A DNA stretch of 64,000 nucleotides, from NCBI GenBank assembly GCA_965646165.1, contig CBFFYP010000004.1, positions 1 to 64,000 of the forward strand, in the 5' to 3' direction. The notes under the pieces were generated by a model. The model did not search any database, was not told the origin of the DNA, and saw only the letters and a list, made by a program, of their open reading frames with translations. Source of the DNA: MGBC114844 sp910585855 (GTDB lineage: Bacteria; Bacillota; Clostridia; Lachnospirales; Lachnospiraceae). This document shows, piece after piece, positions 8,672 to 16,120 of the stretch. Within the stretch, counting starts at the first letter, position 1. Each line of letters starts with the position of its first letter. A program made the position numbers and the translations under genes.

Positions 8672-9178
8672 CTACTTTCCCTGTTCCCGTTTATAAAAAT
8701 ACAGCACTATTTTTTCAAAATACCGCTTTATCACAATCTGTATCTCTTCCTTTGGATGAATTGGTTTTACCAATATGGTTCGTATCCCCGCCCGATTTGC
8801 ACCATATACATCTGTAAAAAGCTGATCCCCTACAAAAACAGTATTTTTCGTATCCGTTCCCATCCGTTCCATCGCCCGAAGATAATTCTTTGTTGAAGGC
8901 TTATGTGCATTTTCAATAAATTTTGTTCCTACTTGATTGGCAAATCCCTCTACACGTCCAATCTTATTATTCGAAATCAAACAGCTTTCCATTCCTAATT
9001 TCTGAAGTCTGTGAAATAATTTCTCCGCCCGTTTATCCGCTGGAGCACCATGAGGAACTAACGTATTATCAATATCAAACAACACTCCCCGATACCCCTC
9101 CCGATATAGTTTTTCAAAATCAATCCCATATGTGGAATCCACATACTCACTAGGATAAAATCTTCTAAAAAGTTTCAT
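8672..9178 (-). CDS. yqeG: YqeG-family HAD phosphatase
   Basis: This is a 168-residue HAD superfamily IIIA phosphatase. Motif I is LFDIDNTLVPHG with both aspartates, motif II is LISNNK, the lysine is in HKPSTKNYL, and motif III is VFVGDQLFTDVYGA. YqeG proteins are widespread in Firmicutes beside aroE/aroD and translation genes, but their substrate is not established as far as I know. It lies between nrdR and aroE in an apparent operon. Confidence 0.9.
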   Translation of the reverse strand: MKLFRRFYPSEYVDSTYGIDFEKLYREGYRGVLFDIDNTLVPHGAPADKRAEKLFHRLQKLGMESCLISNNKIGRVEGFANQVGTKFIENAHKPSTKNYLRAMERMGTDTKNTVFVGDQLFTDVYGANRAGIRTILVKPIHPKEEIQIVIKRYFEKIVLYFYKREQGK

Positions 9179-9183
9179 GTTAA

Positions 9184-9633
9184 TTACTCCAATAATTTTT
9201 TTAATTCATCCATAAAAGTACTTACATCCTTAAATTCCCGATAGACAGAGGCAAAACGAACATATGCTACGGAATCAAAATCTTTTAAACGATCCATAAT
9301 AATCTCTCCGATTCTGGAACTTGAAATCTCCCTTTCTTCCATATTGAAAATCTGATTTTCTATCTCATCCACAAAATTGCTGATTTCTACCATGGAAATC
9401 GGTCGTTTATGACAGGAACGAACAATTCCTTTCTCTATCTTTTCTCTGTCATAAGGCTCTCTGTTATTGTCTTTTTTAATTACAATAAGCGGAATCGTTT
9501 CAATTTTTTCATAAGTAGTAAATCTTCTGCCGCACTCATCGCACTGCCGCCGCCTTCGGATCGAATTGCTCTCTTCTGCCGGTCGGGAATCAATCACCTT
9601 TGTATTTTCCTTATTACAAAAAGGACATTTCAT
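9184..9633 (-). CDS. nrdR: Transcriptional repressor NrdR
   Basis: NrdR represses ribonucleotide reductase genes in response to ATP/dATP. The N-terminal zinc ribbon has CPFC and CDEC; SRPAEESNSIRRRRQC lies between them, and FTTYEKIE follows. An ATP-cone domain (VIKKDNNREPYDREKIEKGI) makes up the rest. Its 149 residues are typical. GAGGAGGTG lies upstream of the ATG. It is the first gene of the run down to efp. No nrd genes are in the window. Confidence 0.97.
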   Translation of the reverse strand: MKCPFCNKENTKVIDSRPAEESNSIRRRRQCDECGRRFTTYEKIETIPLIVIKKDNNREPYDREKIEKGIVRSCHKRPISMVEISNFVDEIENQIFNMEEREISSSRIGEIIMDRLKDFDSVAYVRFASVYREFKDVSTFMDELKKLLE

Positions 9634-9856
9634 TGTTTCTACACCTCCTCATAATATATAATTTTTTCTAAAGAGTAATCCAAGAAAATACTGAATCCTT
9701 ATTCCAGTCTAATTCCATTGTATTTCAACATTTTACCCGCTATCTACTGAATTATTATACTCACTTAGTCGTAATTTGTCAAGAGCAGAACAGCCAGCTC
9801 TTTTATAAGTCTTTTAAATTTATTATTGATTACATGACAAAGGAATTTTATTGAGG

Positions 9857-9966
9857 AAGGGGACGCCAGATTCTGGAATGGTGAACAGCCTGCTGCTCCG
9901 CTTTCCAAAGTCGCTGCAGTCTGCCCACCATTCCAGAATCTGGCTGTTTTCTGACTCTGAAACAAA
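9857..9966 (-). repeat. Family A structured repeat, short copy (reverse orientation)
   Basis: GGACGCC starts a 29-base arm (9865-9893) that pairs with 9916-9944 with three mismatches. The loop equals the joined ends of a full copy, and the conserved lead-in (here GGCTGTTTTCTGACTCTGAA) follows. The stem core ATTCTGGAATGGT differs from the ATTCGAAAACGGT of the copy at 226. The opposite arm carries the matching change. Confidence 0.8.
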
Positions 9967-10301
9967 AAACAAATTTCATCAAAACTTTTCTAAAAATCTG
10001 CTTTGTATCTTGCCATATGCTACAACTAAACCCCATGTCCCGCAGTTCATAATACTACTGTAAATAAAAACTAATATTTTTATACAATATATACCAATAA
10101 TAGCAGCGGCATATGTACCAGAGCATAAATAAAAACTGATATAAAAACAATCACAGCAACGGCAATCAGCATAATATATCAAAATAAAAATTTTAAAGTC
10201 GTTTGCTATAGCAGCAATTTTTCACCACAATACAAAATAAATATAGCAAAAAAATACATATAAAAAAATACTAAACAAACTTAAAAAAGTTTAAATACCA
10301 T
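9967..10301. other. AT-rich intergenic stretch without a supported gene
   Basis: About 335 bp between two family A copies. A 67-residue minus-strand frame exists, but it is rich in Cys, Tyr and Ile, lacks a ribosome-binding site and resembles nothing I know. I see no tRNA, terminator or promoter worth calling. Confidence 0.4.
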
Positions 10302-10664
10302 TCTTTTTTGTTTTTTCCGAAATCAAGAAACAGCCAGATGCGAAAACCCTAGGCATCCTGCAGTGACTTTGGAAAAAAGCTAGAAGTTCTTAGACTTCTG
10401 CTCGAAAACCTAGGATTTTTTGCACATGCTGCTTCCATGCAGTATGTGCAAAAAAAGGGGCGTGTTTAGCCCGCATAAAAGAGAAGCCGTTTTGTTGCGG
10501 TGGATCAAACCCTTCAATATGTCAGTTCTGTTTTGGCTGCCATGCGGGCGAATTGCGCCCCGGTCTGTCTGGTTGGATGCATTAAGATACAGAAGTCTTA
10601 GAACTTCTTGCTTTTTGGAAACCGGAACAGCAGGATGCCTAGGGTTTTCACATCTGGCGTCCTC
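10302..10664 (+). repeat. Family A structured repeat, full-length copy
   Basis: This copy shows the complete structure. A terminal stem pairs 10333-10361 with 10630-10658 (28 of 29 bases). A second helix pairs about 10383-10400 (AGAAGTTCTTAGACTTCT) with 10591-10609. A hairpin GCACATGCTGC/GCAGTATGTGC lies at 10422-10449. A GC helix pairs GGGGCG (10457) with CGCCCC (10556), and GCCCGCAT with ATGCGGGC lies inside it. The ends are CAGCC and GGCGTCC. Short frames inside it follow the stems and are not genes. I do not recognise the family. Confidence 0.85.
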
Positions 10665-10682
10665 CCCAAGCAGCAAATAAAA

Positions 10683-10955
10683 TTATTTACACTTTACAAG
10701 TACTTCCTCCTCCTCCACACAAACCAATATAATATCCTCCCCAATCTGACGCACCATCCGATAAGGGATCACATATTCAGTATCCCTTCCAAAAATCCCG
10801 CACATCTTTGGCTGTCCGGGTATAATTAAAGCACAGACACACCCCGTTTCCACCTCAAATTCAATATCCGCCACACATCCTAAACATCGGCAGTCCTTTT
10901 CATTAATCACCTCTTTCTGCCGTAAATCAATTACCCGCATCAAACGCTTTTCCAT
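10683..10955 (-). CDS. ylmC: YlmC/YmxH-family PRC-barrel sporulation protein
   Basis: A PRC-barrel-like protein of about 90 residues carrying MRVIDLRQKEVINEKDCRCLG, GCVADIEFE, and a closing VIPYRMVRQIGEDIILV. Members of this family sit next to sigG in clostridia and are linked to sporulation, with no defined biochemical role. I use the ATG at 10955 because AGGAG lies seven bases upstream; M12 (MRVIDL) is an alternative. It is downstream of sigG but separated by a terminator. Confidence 0.85.
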   Translation of the reverse strand: MEKRLMRVIDLRQKEVINEKDCRCLGCVADIEFEVETGCVCALIIPGQPKMCGIFGRDTEYVIPYRMVRQIGEDIILVCVEEEEVLVKCK

Positions 10956-11026
10956 TCTCTTCTCCTGTTTCACTCTTTCTTTCTCTTATCATATGTAACT
11001 TTCTACATAATTAGAAAACAAATCTA

Positions 11027-11070
11027 AAAAAAGACGCATAATTTCCCCTCTAGGCAAACTATGCGCTAAT
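11027..11070 (-). terminator. Terminator downstream of sigG
   Basis: On the minus strand GCGCATA (11060-11067) pairs with TATGCGTC (11033-11040), flanked by A/T pairs, and is followed by seven T. It lies about 75 bases past the sigG stop. Confidence 0.8.
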
Positions 11071-11143
11071 TTATTCTATAAAACTTTTCCTTCACTATTC
11101 GATCCGCAGCCAGCCAAATCTAGCGTCTGGTTCAAAATCAATA

Positions 11144-11923
11144 TTAACTTCCCAACTGATTCTTAAGATTCCGAAGCGCACTCTTCTCCAGCCTAGAAAC
11201 CTGTGCCTGAGAAATACTAATCTCATCCGCCACCTCCATCTGCGTTTTCCCCTCATAAAACCGCATCTGTATAATCCGCTTCTCTCGCTCGTTTAACTTC
11301 TTCATTGCCTGTGACAAAGACAACTCTTCAATCCAAGTATCCTCCCGATTCTTTTTATCACTAATCTGATCCATCACGCAAAGGGTATCCCCTCCCTCCG
11401 AATAAACCGGCTCATACAGAGAAACCGGACTCTGTATCGCATCCATCGCATATACAATCTCCTCTTTCGGCATCCCCACCTCAGCCGCAATTTCTTCAAT
11501 CGTAGGCTCTTTTTGATTTTTCTTAGTCAATGTATCCCGTGCATAAATTGCCTTATAGGCAATATCCCGCAAAGACCGGCTCACCCGAATACTGCTGTTA
11601 TCCCGAAGATATCTTCGAATCTCTCCAACAATCATTGGCACTGCATAAGTAGAAAACTTCACTCCCTGAGAAATATCAAAATTATCAATCGCCTTTATCA
11701 ATCCAATACACCCTATTTGAAATAAATCGTCTACATTTTCATCCGAACTGCTGAACCGCTTAATCACACTCAGCACCAGCCTTAAATTTCCCTTAATATA
11801 TTCCTCTCTGGCTGCCTTATCTCCCTCTAATACCTTCTGAAATAAAGCCTCCTTTTCCTCATTTTTTAATAATGGCAGCTTCGCCGTATTGACTCCGCAT
11901 ATTTCCACTTTATATACCGCCAT
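11144..11923 (-). CDS. sigG: RNA polymerase sporulation sigma factor SigG
   Basis: SigG drives late forespore transcription. The N-terminus KVEICGVNTAKLPLLKNEE is the SigG signature. Region 2 follows (NLRLVLSVIKRF, DDLFQIGCIGLIKAIDNFD, FSTYAVPMIVGEIRR), then region 3 (EIAAEVGMPKEEI). Region 4 ends in the helix-turn-helix QMEVADEISISQAQVSRLEK. The ATG at 11923 has GGAGG six bases upstream; the frame extends to 11947 without support. spoIIGA and sigE, usual upstream partners, are absent. The next gene upstream is a sugar transporter permease. Confidence 0.97.
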   Translation of the reverse strand: MAVYKVEICGVNTAKLPLLKNEEKEALFQKVLEGDKAAREEYIKGNLRLVLSVIKRFSSSDENVDDLFQIGCIGLIKAIDNFDISQGVKFSTYAVPMIVGEIRRYLRDNSSIRVSRSLRDIAYKAIYARDTLTKKNQKEPTIEEIAAEVGMPKEEIVYAMDAIQSPVSLYEPVYSEGGDTLCVMDQISDKKNREDTWIEELSLSQAMKKLNEREKRIIQMRFYEGKTQMEVADEISISQAQVSRLEKSALRNLKNQLGS

Positions 11924-12003
11924 GATGAACCTCCGCTTCATTCTCATATTAATGTCTATATGAAATGATTCACATTTTTCGGCAAAAATATACGGAAATC
12001 ACA

Positions 12004-12040
12004 CAGAAAAAGTGCCAGCCAGCGGCTGACACTTTTTTCT
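12004..12040 (-). terminator. Terminator of the 12.1-15.7 kb ABC operon
   Basis: On the minus strand AAGTGTCAGCC and GGCTGGCACTT form a strong stem followed by a T run. It follows the second permease gene and insulates sigG. Confidence 0.85.
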
Positions 12041-12101
12041 ATTCTGAAGTTCAACAAAAAGTTCAGAATCTATTTTTAAGATTTTCATAAAGAACCCTGT
12101 A

Positions 12102-12986
12102 TTATTCTTTTACTGCACCTACATTCACACCTTGTACAAAGTACTTCTGGCAGAACGGATAAATCAGCATAAAAGGAATAATCGCTGACATAACGGCTGC
12201 ATTAAACATCATATTCTGAGAAATAGATGCGGTAGTATTTGGCATATCACCATCCATGATCAAGTTACGCAGCTTATACTGGAAGTTTACTAATGTAGAG
12301 TCTGTTACATAAATCTTAAAGTTTGTATAATCGTTCCATGCTTCTACTGCATACATCAAACCGATGGAAGCAAGAGCTGCCTTGGAAAGCGGAAGTACAA
12401 TCTTAAAGAAGATTCCCATAGGAGAACATCCGTCAATTTCTGCTGCTTCAAATAAGCTGGCAGGAATTCCTTCAAAGAAGTTACGCATTAAAACCAAATT
12501 ATAAACATTCATACCATGTTTAAAGATAATAACCCAAAGTGTATTGATAATTCCTAATTTTCTCATAACCAAATACTCAGGAATCATACCACCGGAGAAA
12601 ATCATAGTAAACAGTAAGAAATAAGCAAAGAAATTTCTACCCGGCATTTGGAATTGAATCAATACATAAGCACCCAAAGTGGATAACAGCAAACCAAGTA
12701 AAGTTCCGCCTAATGTAGTAATAACCGAAATCAAAAACGGACGATACAATGCTTCTGTTGTAATAATTACCCCGTAACCTGCCAAAGAAAATTTCTTTGG
12801 GAAAAGACGGAAGGAATATGCACTCTGTGCATCCAAAGAGTCCACTAATACTTTCCAAATCGGAATTAAAATAATCAAGCCAACGATTACGAATAGTATA
12901 TAGTTAAAAATCTCAAATGGTGCTAACTTTTTCTTTTTCTCAACATATTTTAATTCTGATGAATTTGTCTTTGTTTCATTTGCCAT
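12102..12986 (-). CDS. Carbohydrate ABC transporter permease (LplC/YtcP type)
   Basis: This inner-membrane subunit has about six membrane helices, the first at residues 27-50. The cytoplasmic coupling loop is EAAEIDGCSPMGIFFKIVLPLS, the EAA motif that docks the ATPase. SGGMIPEYLVMRKLG and the C-terminus YFVQGVNVGAVKE are typical of the LplC/YtcP subfamily. No ATPase gene is nearby; such systems commonly use a shared MsmK-like ATPase encoded elsewhere. It is 14 bp downstream of its partner permease. The substrate is unknown, perhaps an oligosaccharide from plant polysaccharide. Confidence 0.92.
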   Translation of the reverse strand: MANETKTNSSELKYVEKKKKLAPFEIFNYILFVIVGLIILIPIWKVLVDSLDAQSAYSFRLFPKKFSLAGYGVIITTEALYRPFLISVITTLGGTLLGLLLSTLGAYVLIQFQMPGRNFFAYFLLFTMIFSGGMIPEYLVMRKLGIINTLWVIIFKHGMNVYNLVLMRNFFEGIPASLFEAAEIDGCSPMGIFFKIVLPLSKAALASIGLMYAVEAWNDYTNFKIYVTDSTLVNFQYKLRNLIMDGDMPNTTASISQNMMFNAAVMSAIIPFMLIYPFCQKYFVQGVNVGAVKE

Positions 12987-13000
12987 ATTCTATCCACCTC

Positions 13001-13960
13001 CTAAACGATACCGCGGCCGCGGACTTTCTTACTTGCATAGTTACATCCAAGTACCAAAATACAGCTTACCAAAGACTTAAACAAACCAACTGCCGTTGTA
13101 TAACCGTAGTTTGGAACACCCTGACCGAACGTCTGACGATAGATATAAGTCTGCAAAACATCAGATACATCAAGAACAGCATCATTATACAATACAAATA
13201 CAGATTCAAATAAGTTCATAACCTTTGCAAGATTCAGAATCAATACAGTAAGAATTGTATTAGTCAAAGCAGGGAAGGTAATATAACGCATTCTTTGCAT
13301 ACGATTTGCACCGTCAATCTGTGCTGCTTCATATAATTCTGGACTAATACCCGATAAAGTTGCCAAATAGAGGATTGTACCCCACCCAGTGTCTTTCCAG
13401 ATATTGATAATATAAAAGATCGGTCGCCACCATTTTGGACTTGCCAAGAAATAAATCTTTTCACTTTCTTGGATTACTCCCCAATCTACTAACATACCAT
13501 TTACCATACCATCTGCACTTGGAGATAAAATTAAGGAGAATACAGATGCAACTACTACCCATGACATAAAGTGAGGCAGATAAATTAAAGTCTGAACTGT
13601 CTTCTTAAACATCAGGTTCGTAATTTCATTCATAAGAATTGAGATAGCAACTGCCATAAATGTATTAATTAATAATTTAATAATACTGATTTGCAGCGTA
13701 TTCCAAAACGCTTTCCAGAAACCATCTCTGCTGAACAGTGCTTGGAAATGTTTCATACCTACCCATGTAGGCTCTCCAACTGGACGATAGTCATAAAATG
13801 CATATCGTACACCAAACATTGGCAGATAAAACATAATAATCACAAAGAACAATACTGGTAAAAACATTACATAGAACCATCTGTAGAACCATATCTGCAT
13901 ACCCAGCGGCTTCTTCCTTGCCTGAACTTTCGGCTGATTACTTCCATTATTCTGTGCCAT
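13001..13960 (-). CDS. Carbohydrate ABC transporter permease (LplB type)
   Basis: The N-terminal permease of the pair is 319 residues with about six membrane segments, the first around FLPVLFFVIIMFYLPMFGV. GVRYAFYDYRPVGEPTWVGMKHF is a typical periplasmic LplB segment. The coupling loop is EAAQIDGANRMQRMRYITFPAL. It follows the lipoprotein gene after a hairpin-containing gap and partners with the downstream LplC-type permease. Confidence 0.92.
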   Translation of the reverse strand: MAQNNGSNQPKVQARKKPLGMQIWFYRWFYVMFLPVLFFVIIMFYLPMFGVRYAFYDYRPVGEPTWVGMKHFQALFSRDGFWKAFWNTLQISIIKLLINTFMAVAISILMNEITNLMFKKTVQTLIYLPHFMSWVVVASVFSLILSPSADGMVNGMLVDWGVIQESEKIYFLASPKWWRPIFYIINIWKDTGWGTILYLATLSGISPELYEAAQIDGANRMQRMRYITFPALTNTILTVLILNLAKVMNLFESVFVLYNDAVLDVSDVLQTYIYRQTFGQGVPNYGYTTAVGLFKSLVSCILVLGCNYASKKVRGRGIV

Positions 13961-14021
13961 TGAACCAACCCTTCCTTTCTTTTTTACAGACTGCTAAAAT
14001 ATGTAGTACTCGATTCGTAAA

Positions 14022-14066
14022 AGAACTGCCCCTCTGCATAACCGCATCAGGGCAGTCATCTTTCAT
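14022..14066 (-). promoter_or_regulatory. Intercistronic hairpin between binding protein and permease genes
   Basis: On the minus strand ACTGCCC and GGGGCAGT form a stem followed by TCTTTT. It is a likely partial terminator or mRNA stabiliser that gives more binding protein than permease, as in many ABC operons. Confidence 0.55.
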
Positions 14067-14088
14067 TAAATCATATAAAGCTTTTCTC

Positions 14089-15699
14089 TTACTTATTCAA
14101 ATCCTTCAAAACTTCTTCTACCATAGAAGCTGAATTTGTTCTATAATGATCCATCCAAGTAGCAACATCATTTCCGTTTACTACGACTTCAGTAATAACC
14201 TTTCTCTTTAACTCCCAAAGATCTCCATTGTAATCATTCAATACATCAGAGCTTGGAAGGAATGGTGCTAGTGTAGAATTCTGGATAAAGAACTCATTGC
14301 TCTCTACAGCAGCATCTGTCTGAGACTGCGGAGCATGACTCAATGGAGCAACTGTCAAAGCAGGATCCAAATGATTCTTTGTAAACAAGGTCTTTGTTTC
14401 CTGATTTGTCATCATGTGGAACTCGCCATCCTTGTACTCAGTAGAAACAGCAGCATCTCCTTCACCAACAGTAACAGTTTCTGCTATATCATTCCAATGG
14501 AATCCCTTTGCACCATAAGTATAACGGAACTGTACATCACCATCATCCAACATTGGCTTAATAAAGTATTCAAATGCACCTTCTGGATTCTGACATGCTG
14601 TTGTAATACACCACATAGCAGACTGTCTTTCAATATAACGATCCAAACCAGCGATTGGCTTTAATAATACTAAGTCTGTACTTAAGCCCTGTGCTTCCAA
14701 GTTATTGATAATATTCTGATTCCAAGTACCTGCCCAATAAGTAAATGCACCAAACTTATCATCATAGAACTTATTACGTACATCCTTTGTACCATCGGTT
14801 AAAGATTCTGGATCTAAATATTTTGCCTGATAAGCACTCTGCAGTCTTTCCAAAGCAGCCGTCATCTCATCTGTATTAAATCCATCATACCATACACCGT
14901 TTTCATCCTGTATAAAGTCTGGATATGCCTGCTGATAGAATTCTGGCAAGAAGTTAGTATATGGAGCTTCTCCACCGATAATTCCGGCTGCATTGACACC
15001 ATAAGTATCATTCGTTCCGTCACCGTCTGGGTCATTCTCTGTAAACAGCTTTAACATATTGTAGTATTCATCCCAATTTGTAGGAGCCTGAATTCCTACT
15101 GCATCTAACCAAGCCTGTTTTACATAAGTAATACATCCGTTTCCACGGGTAGGAGCAAAACCATATAATCTTCCATTGATTTTCAAACCATCATTTACAT
15201 TGGAAACCAAACGATCACCTAATTCTGTCTTCCACTGTTCATACATGTCGGTCATATCCCACAATGCACCAGTTGTCGCATAAGTAGCATACAGACCTGC
15301 CGGCAGAAGAATAATATCCGGCCAGTCACCAGAAGCAAACACACGACCTACTGCGTCAGCATAAGCACTGTGATCCTGCTGATCCAAAACATAATTTACA
15401 CCAACTAATTCACTGACTTGTTTTCCAAATTCAGCTAAGCCTTCTGTCAAGATAGTACCATCATGTACAATTCGAAGAGATTCCGGTTTTACAATATTAG
15501 AAGTATTATTTGCTTCTGCTGCAGTTGTCGTTTCTGTAGAAGAACTGCCGTTACTGTTTGCTGCAGTAGTAGTAGTACTTGCCGGAGTTGTTCCTGCTGT
15601 TGTTGGGTTTGAATCGTTATTGCCGCCACAAGCTGTCATACTGGCAAGCATTGCACAGCATAATGCTATGGAAACAACTTTCTTTTTTGTTTTTCTCAT
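14089..15699 (-). CDS. Extracellular solute-binding lipoprotein (LplA/YtcQ type)
   Basis: A 536-residue sugar-binding lipoprotein for the adjacent permeases. The signal peptide ends in the lipobox MTAC with Cys24 as the lipidated residue. A Thr/Ala/Ser-rich linker of about 45 residues comes next, then the binding domain. GDWPDIILLPAGLYATY, DPDGDGTNDTYGVNA and YFIKPMLDDGDVQF fit the large LplA group. DPDGDGTND is a calcium-binding-like loop. It is the first gene of its operon, opposite a divergent AraC-type membrane regulator, and the ligand is undetermined. Confidence 0.92.
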   Translation of the reverse strand: MRKTKKKVVSIALCCAMLASMTACGGNNDSNPTTAGTTPASTTTTAANSNGSSSTETTTAAEANNTSNIVKPESLRIVHDGTILTEGLAEFGKQVSELVGVNYVLDQQDHSAYADAVGRVFASGDWPDIILLPAGLYATYATTGALWDMTDMYEQWKTELGDRLVSNVNDGLKINGRLYGFAPTRGNGCITYVKQAWLDAVGIQAPTNWDEYYNMLKLFTENDPDGDGTNDTYGVNAAGIIGGEAPYTNFLPEFYQQAYPDFIQDENGVWYDGFNTDEMTAALERLQSAYQAKYLDPESLTDGTKDVRNKFYDDKFGAFTYWAGTWNQNIINNLEAQGLSTDLVLLKPIAGLDRYIERQSAMWCITTACQNPEGAFEYFIKPMLDDGDVQFRYTYGAKGFHWNDIAETVTVGEGDAAVSTEYKDGEFHMMTNQETKTLFTKNHLDPALTVAPLSHAPQSQTDAAVESNEFFIQNSTLAPFLPSSDVLNDYNGDLWELKRKVITEVVVNGNDVATWMDHYRTNSASMVEEVLKDLNK

Positions 15700-15859
15700 A
15701 AAACAAATCCTCCTTTAAATATGTGCCTGTACAAAAATAAAATCCTGTACAGCCAGCCCATTCCTTACAGTTTCATAATTGGAAGCCCTTACACCTCCTG
15801 CTTATGAAATCCATTGCCCTTTGCCGCTTTGTGATTTCTATCACCTTCGACAAGAATAG

Positions 15860-15900
15860 TGTACCACATATTAGGCAATTTACACAAGATGCAATTTTTA
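15860..15900 (-). promoter_or_regulatory. Candidate promoter of the 12.1-15.7 kb ABC operon
   Basis: On the minus strand TTGTGT, an 18-bp spacer and TACACT make a plausible promoter about 170 bp upstream of the binding-protein start. It is a weak match; the long leader is AT-rich with no riboswitch I can recognise. Confidence 0.4.
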
Positions 15901-16006
15901 CTTTTTTTATAAATTTCAACAGTCCAGCAAAAAAGTGTGCTTTTATCGGGTATTTTTCTACACTTTTATCCAAAAAGAGGAGAAAAATCCAAAATTTTGC
16001 ACGTTT

Positions 16007-16020
16007 TGAAAGCACTTTCA
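16007..16020. promoter_or_regulatory. Candidate cre (CcpA) site
   Basis: TGAAAGCACTTTCA is a perfect palindrome close to the catabolite-responsive-element consensus. It lies between the divergent ABC operon and AraC-type regulator, 12 bp upstream of the regulator's -35 box. Catabolite control by CcpA would suit a sugar-uptake locus. Confidence 0.6.
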
Positions 16021-16032
16021 TACCCAAATCAC

Positions 16033-16061
16033 TTGCTTATTTTTTCTTTTCTTGGTATAAT
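16033..16061 (+). promoter_or_regulatory. Promoter of the AraC-type sensor gene
   Basis: TTGCTT (16033-16038), a 17-bp spacer and TATAAT (16056-16061) stand about 60 bp upstream of the start codon at 16121. Confidence 0.7.
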
Positions 16062-16120
16062 TTAACCATTGCTTTTATAATATATGGAAATAATTCACAA
16101 TAAATTCAGGAGATTACTAT

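Noticed and set aside
9979..10182. A 67-residue Cys/Tyr-rich minus-strand frame
   Set aside because: It has no ribosome-binding site or recognisable family, and lies in an AT-rich gap between repeats.
10410..10680. Open frames of 86-88 residues on both strands inside the full family A copy
   Set aside because: They follow the inverted-repeat arms, recur in the other copies with stops and have no ribosome-binding site.
11100..11135. CAGCCAGCCAAATCTAGCGTC as a further repeat remnant
   Set aside because: It resembles fused end motifs of the repeat families but is too short to support as a feature.
12102..15699. Assigning the first ABC transporter to oligogalacturonides
   Set aside because: The pectinase island makes it attractive, but its promoter lacks the shared operator and nothing in the sequence fixes the ligand.
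15700..15860. Riboswitch in the long leader of the ABC binding-protein gene
   Set aside because: I could not find conserved aptamer motifs or a terminator/antiterminator pair.
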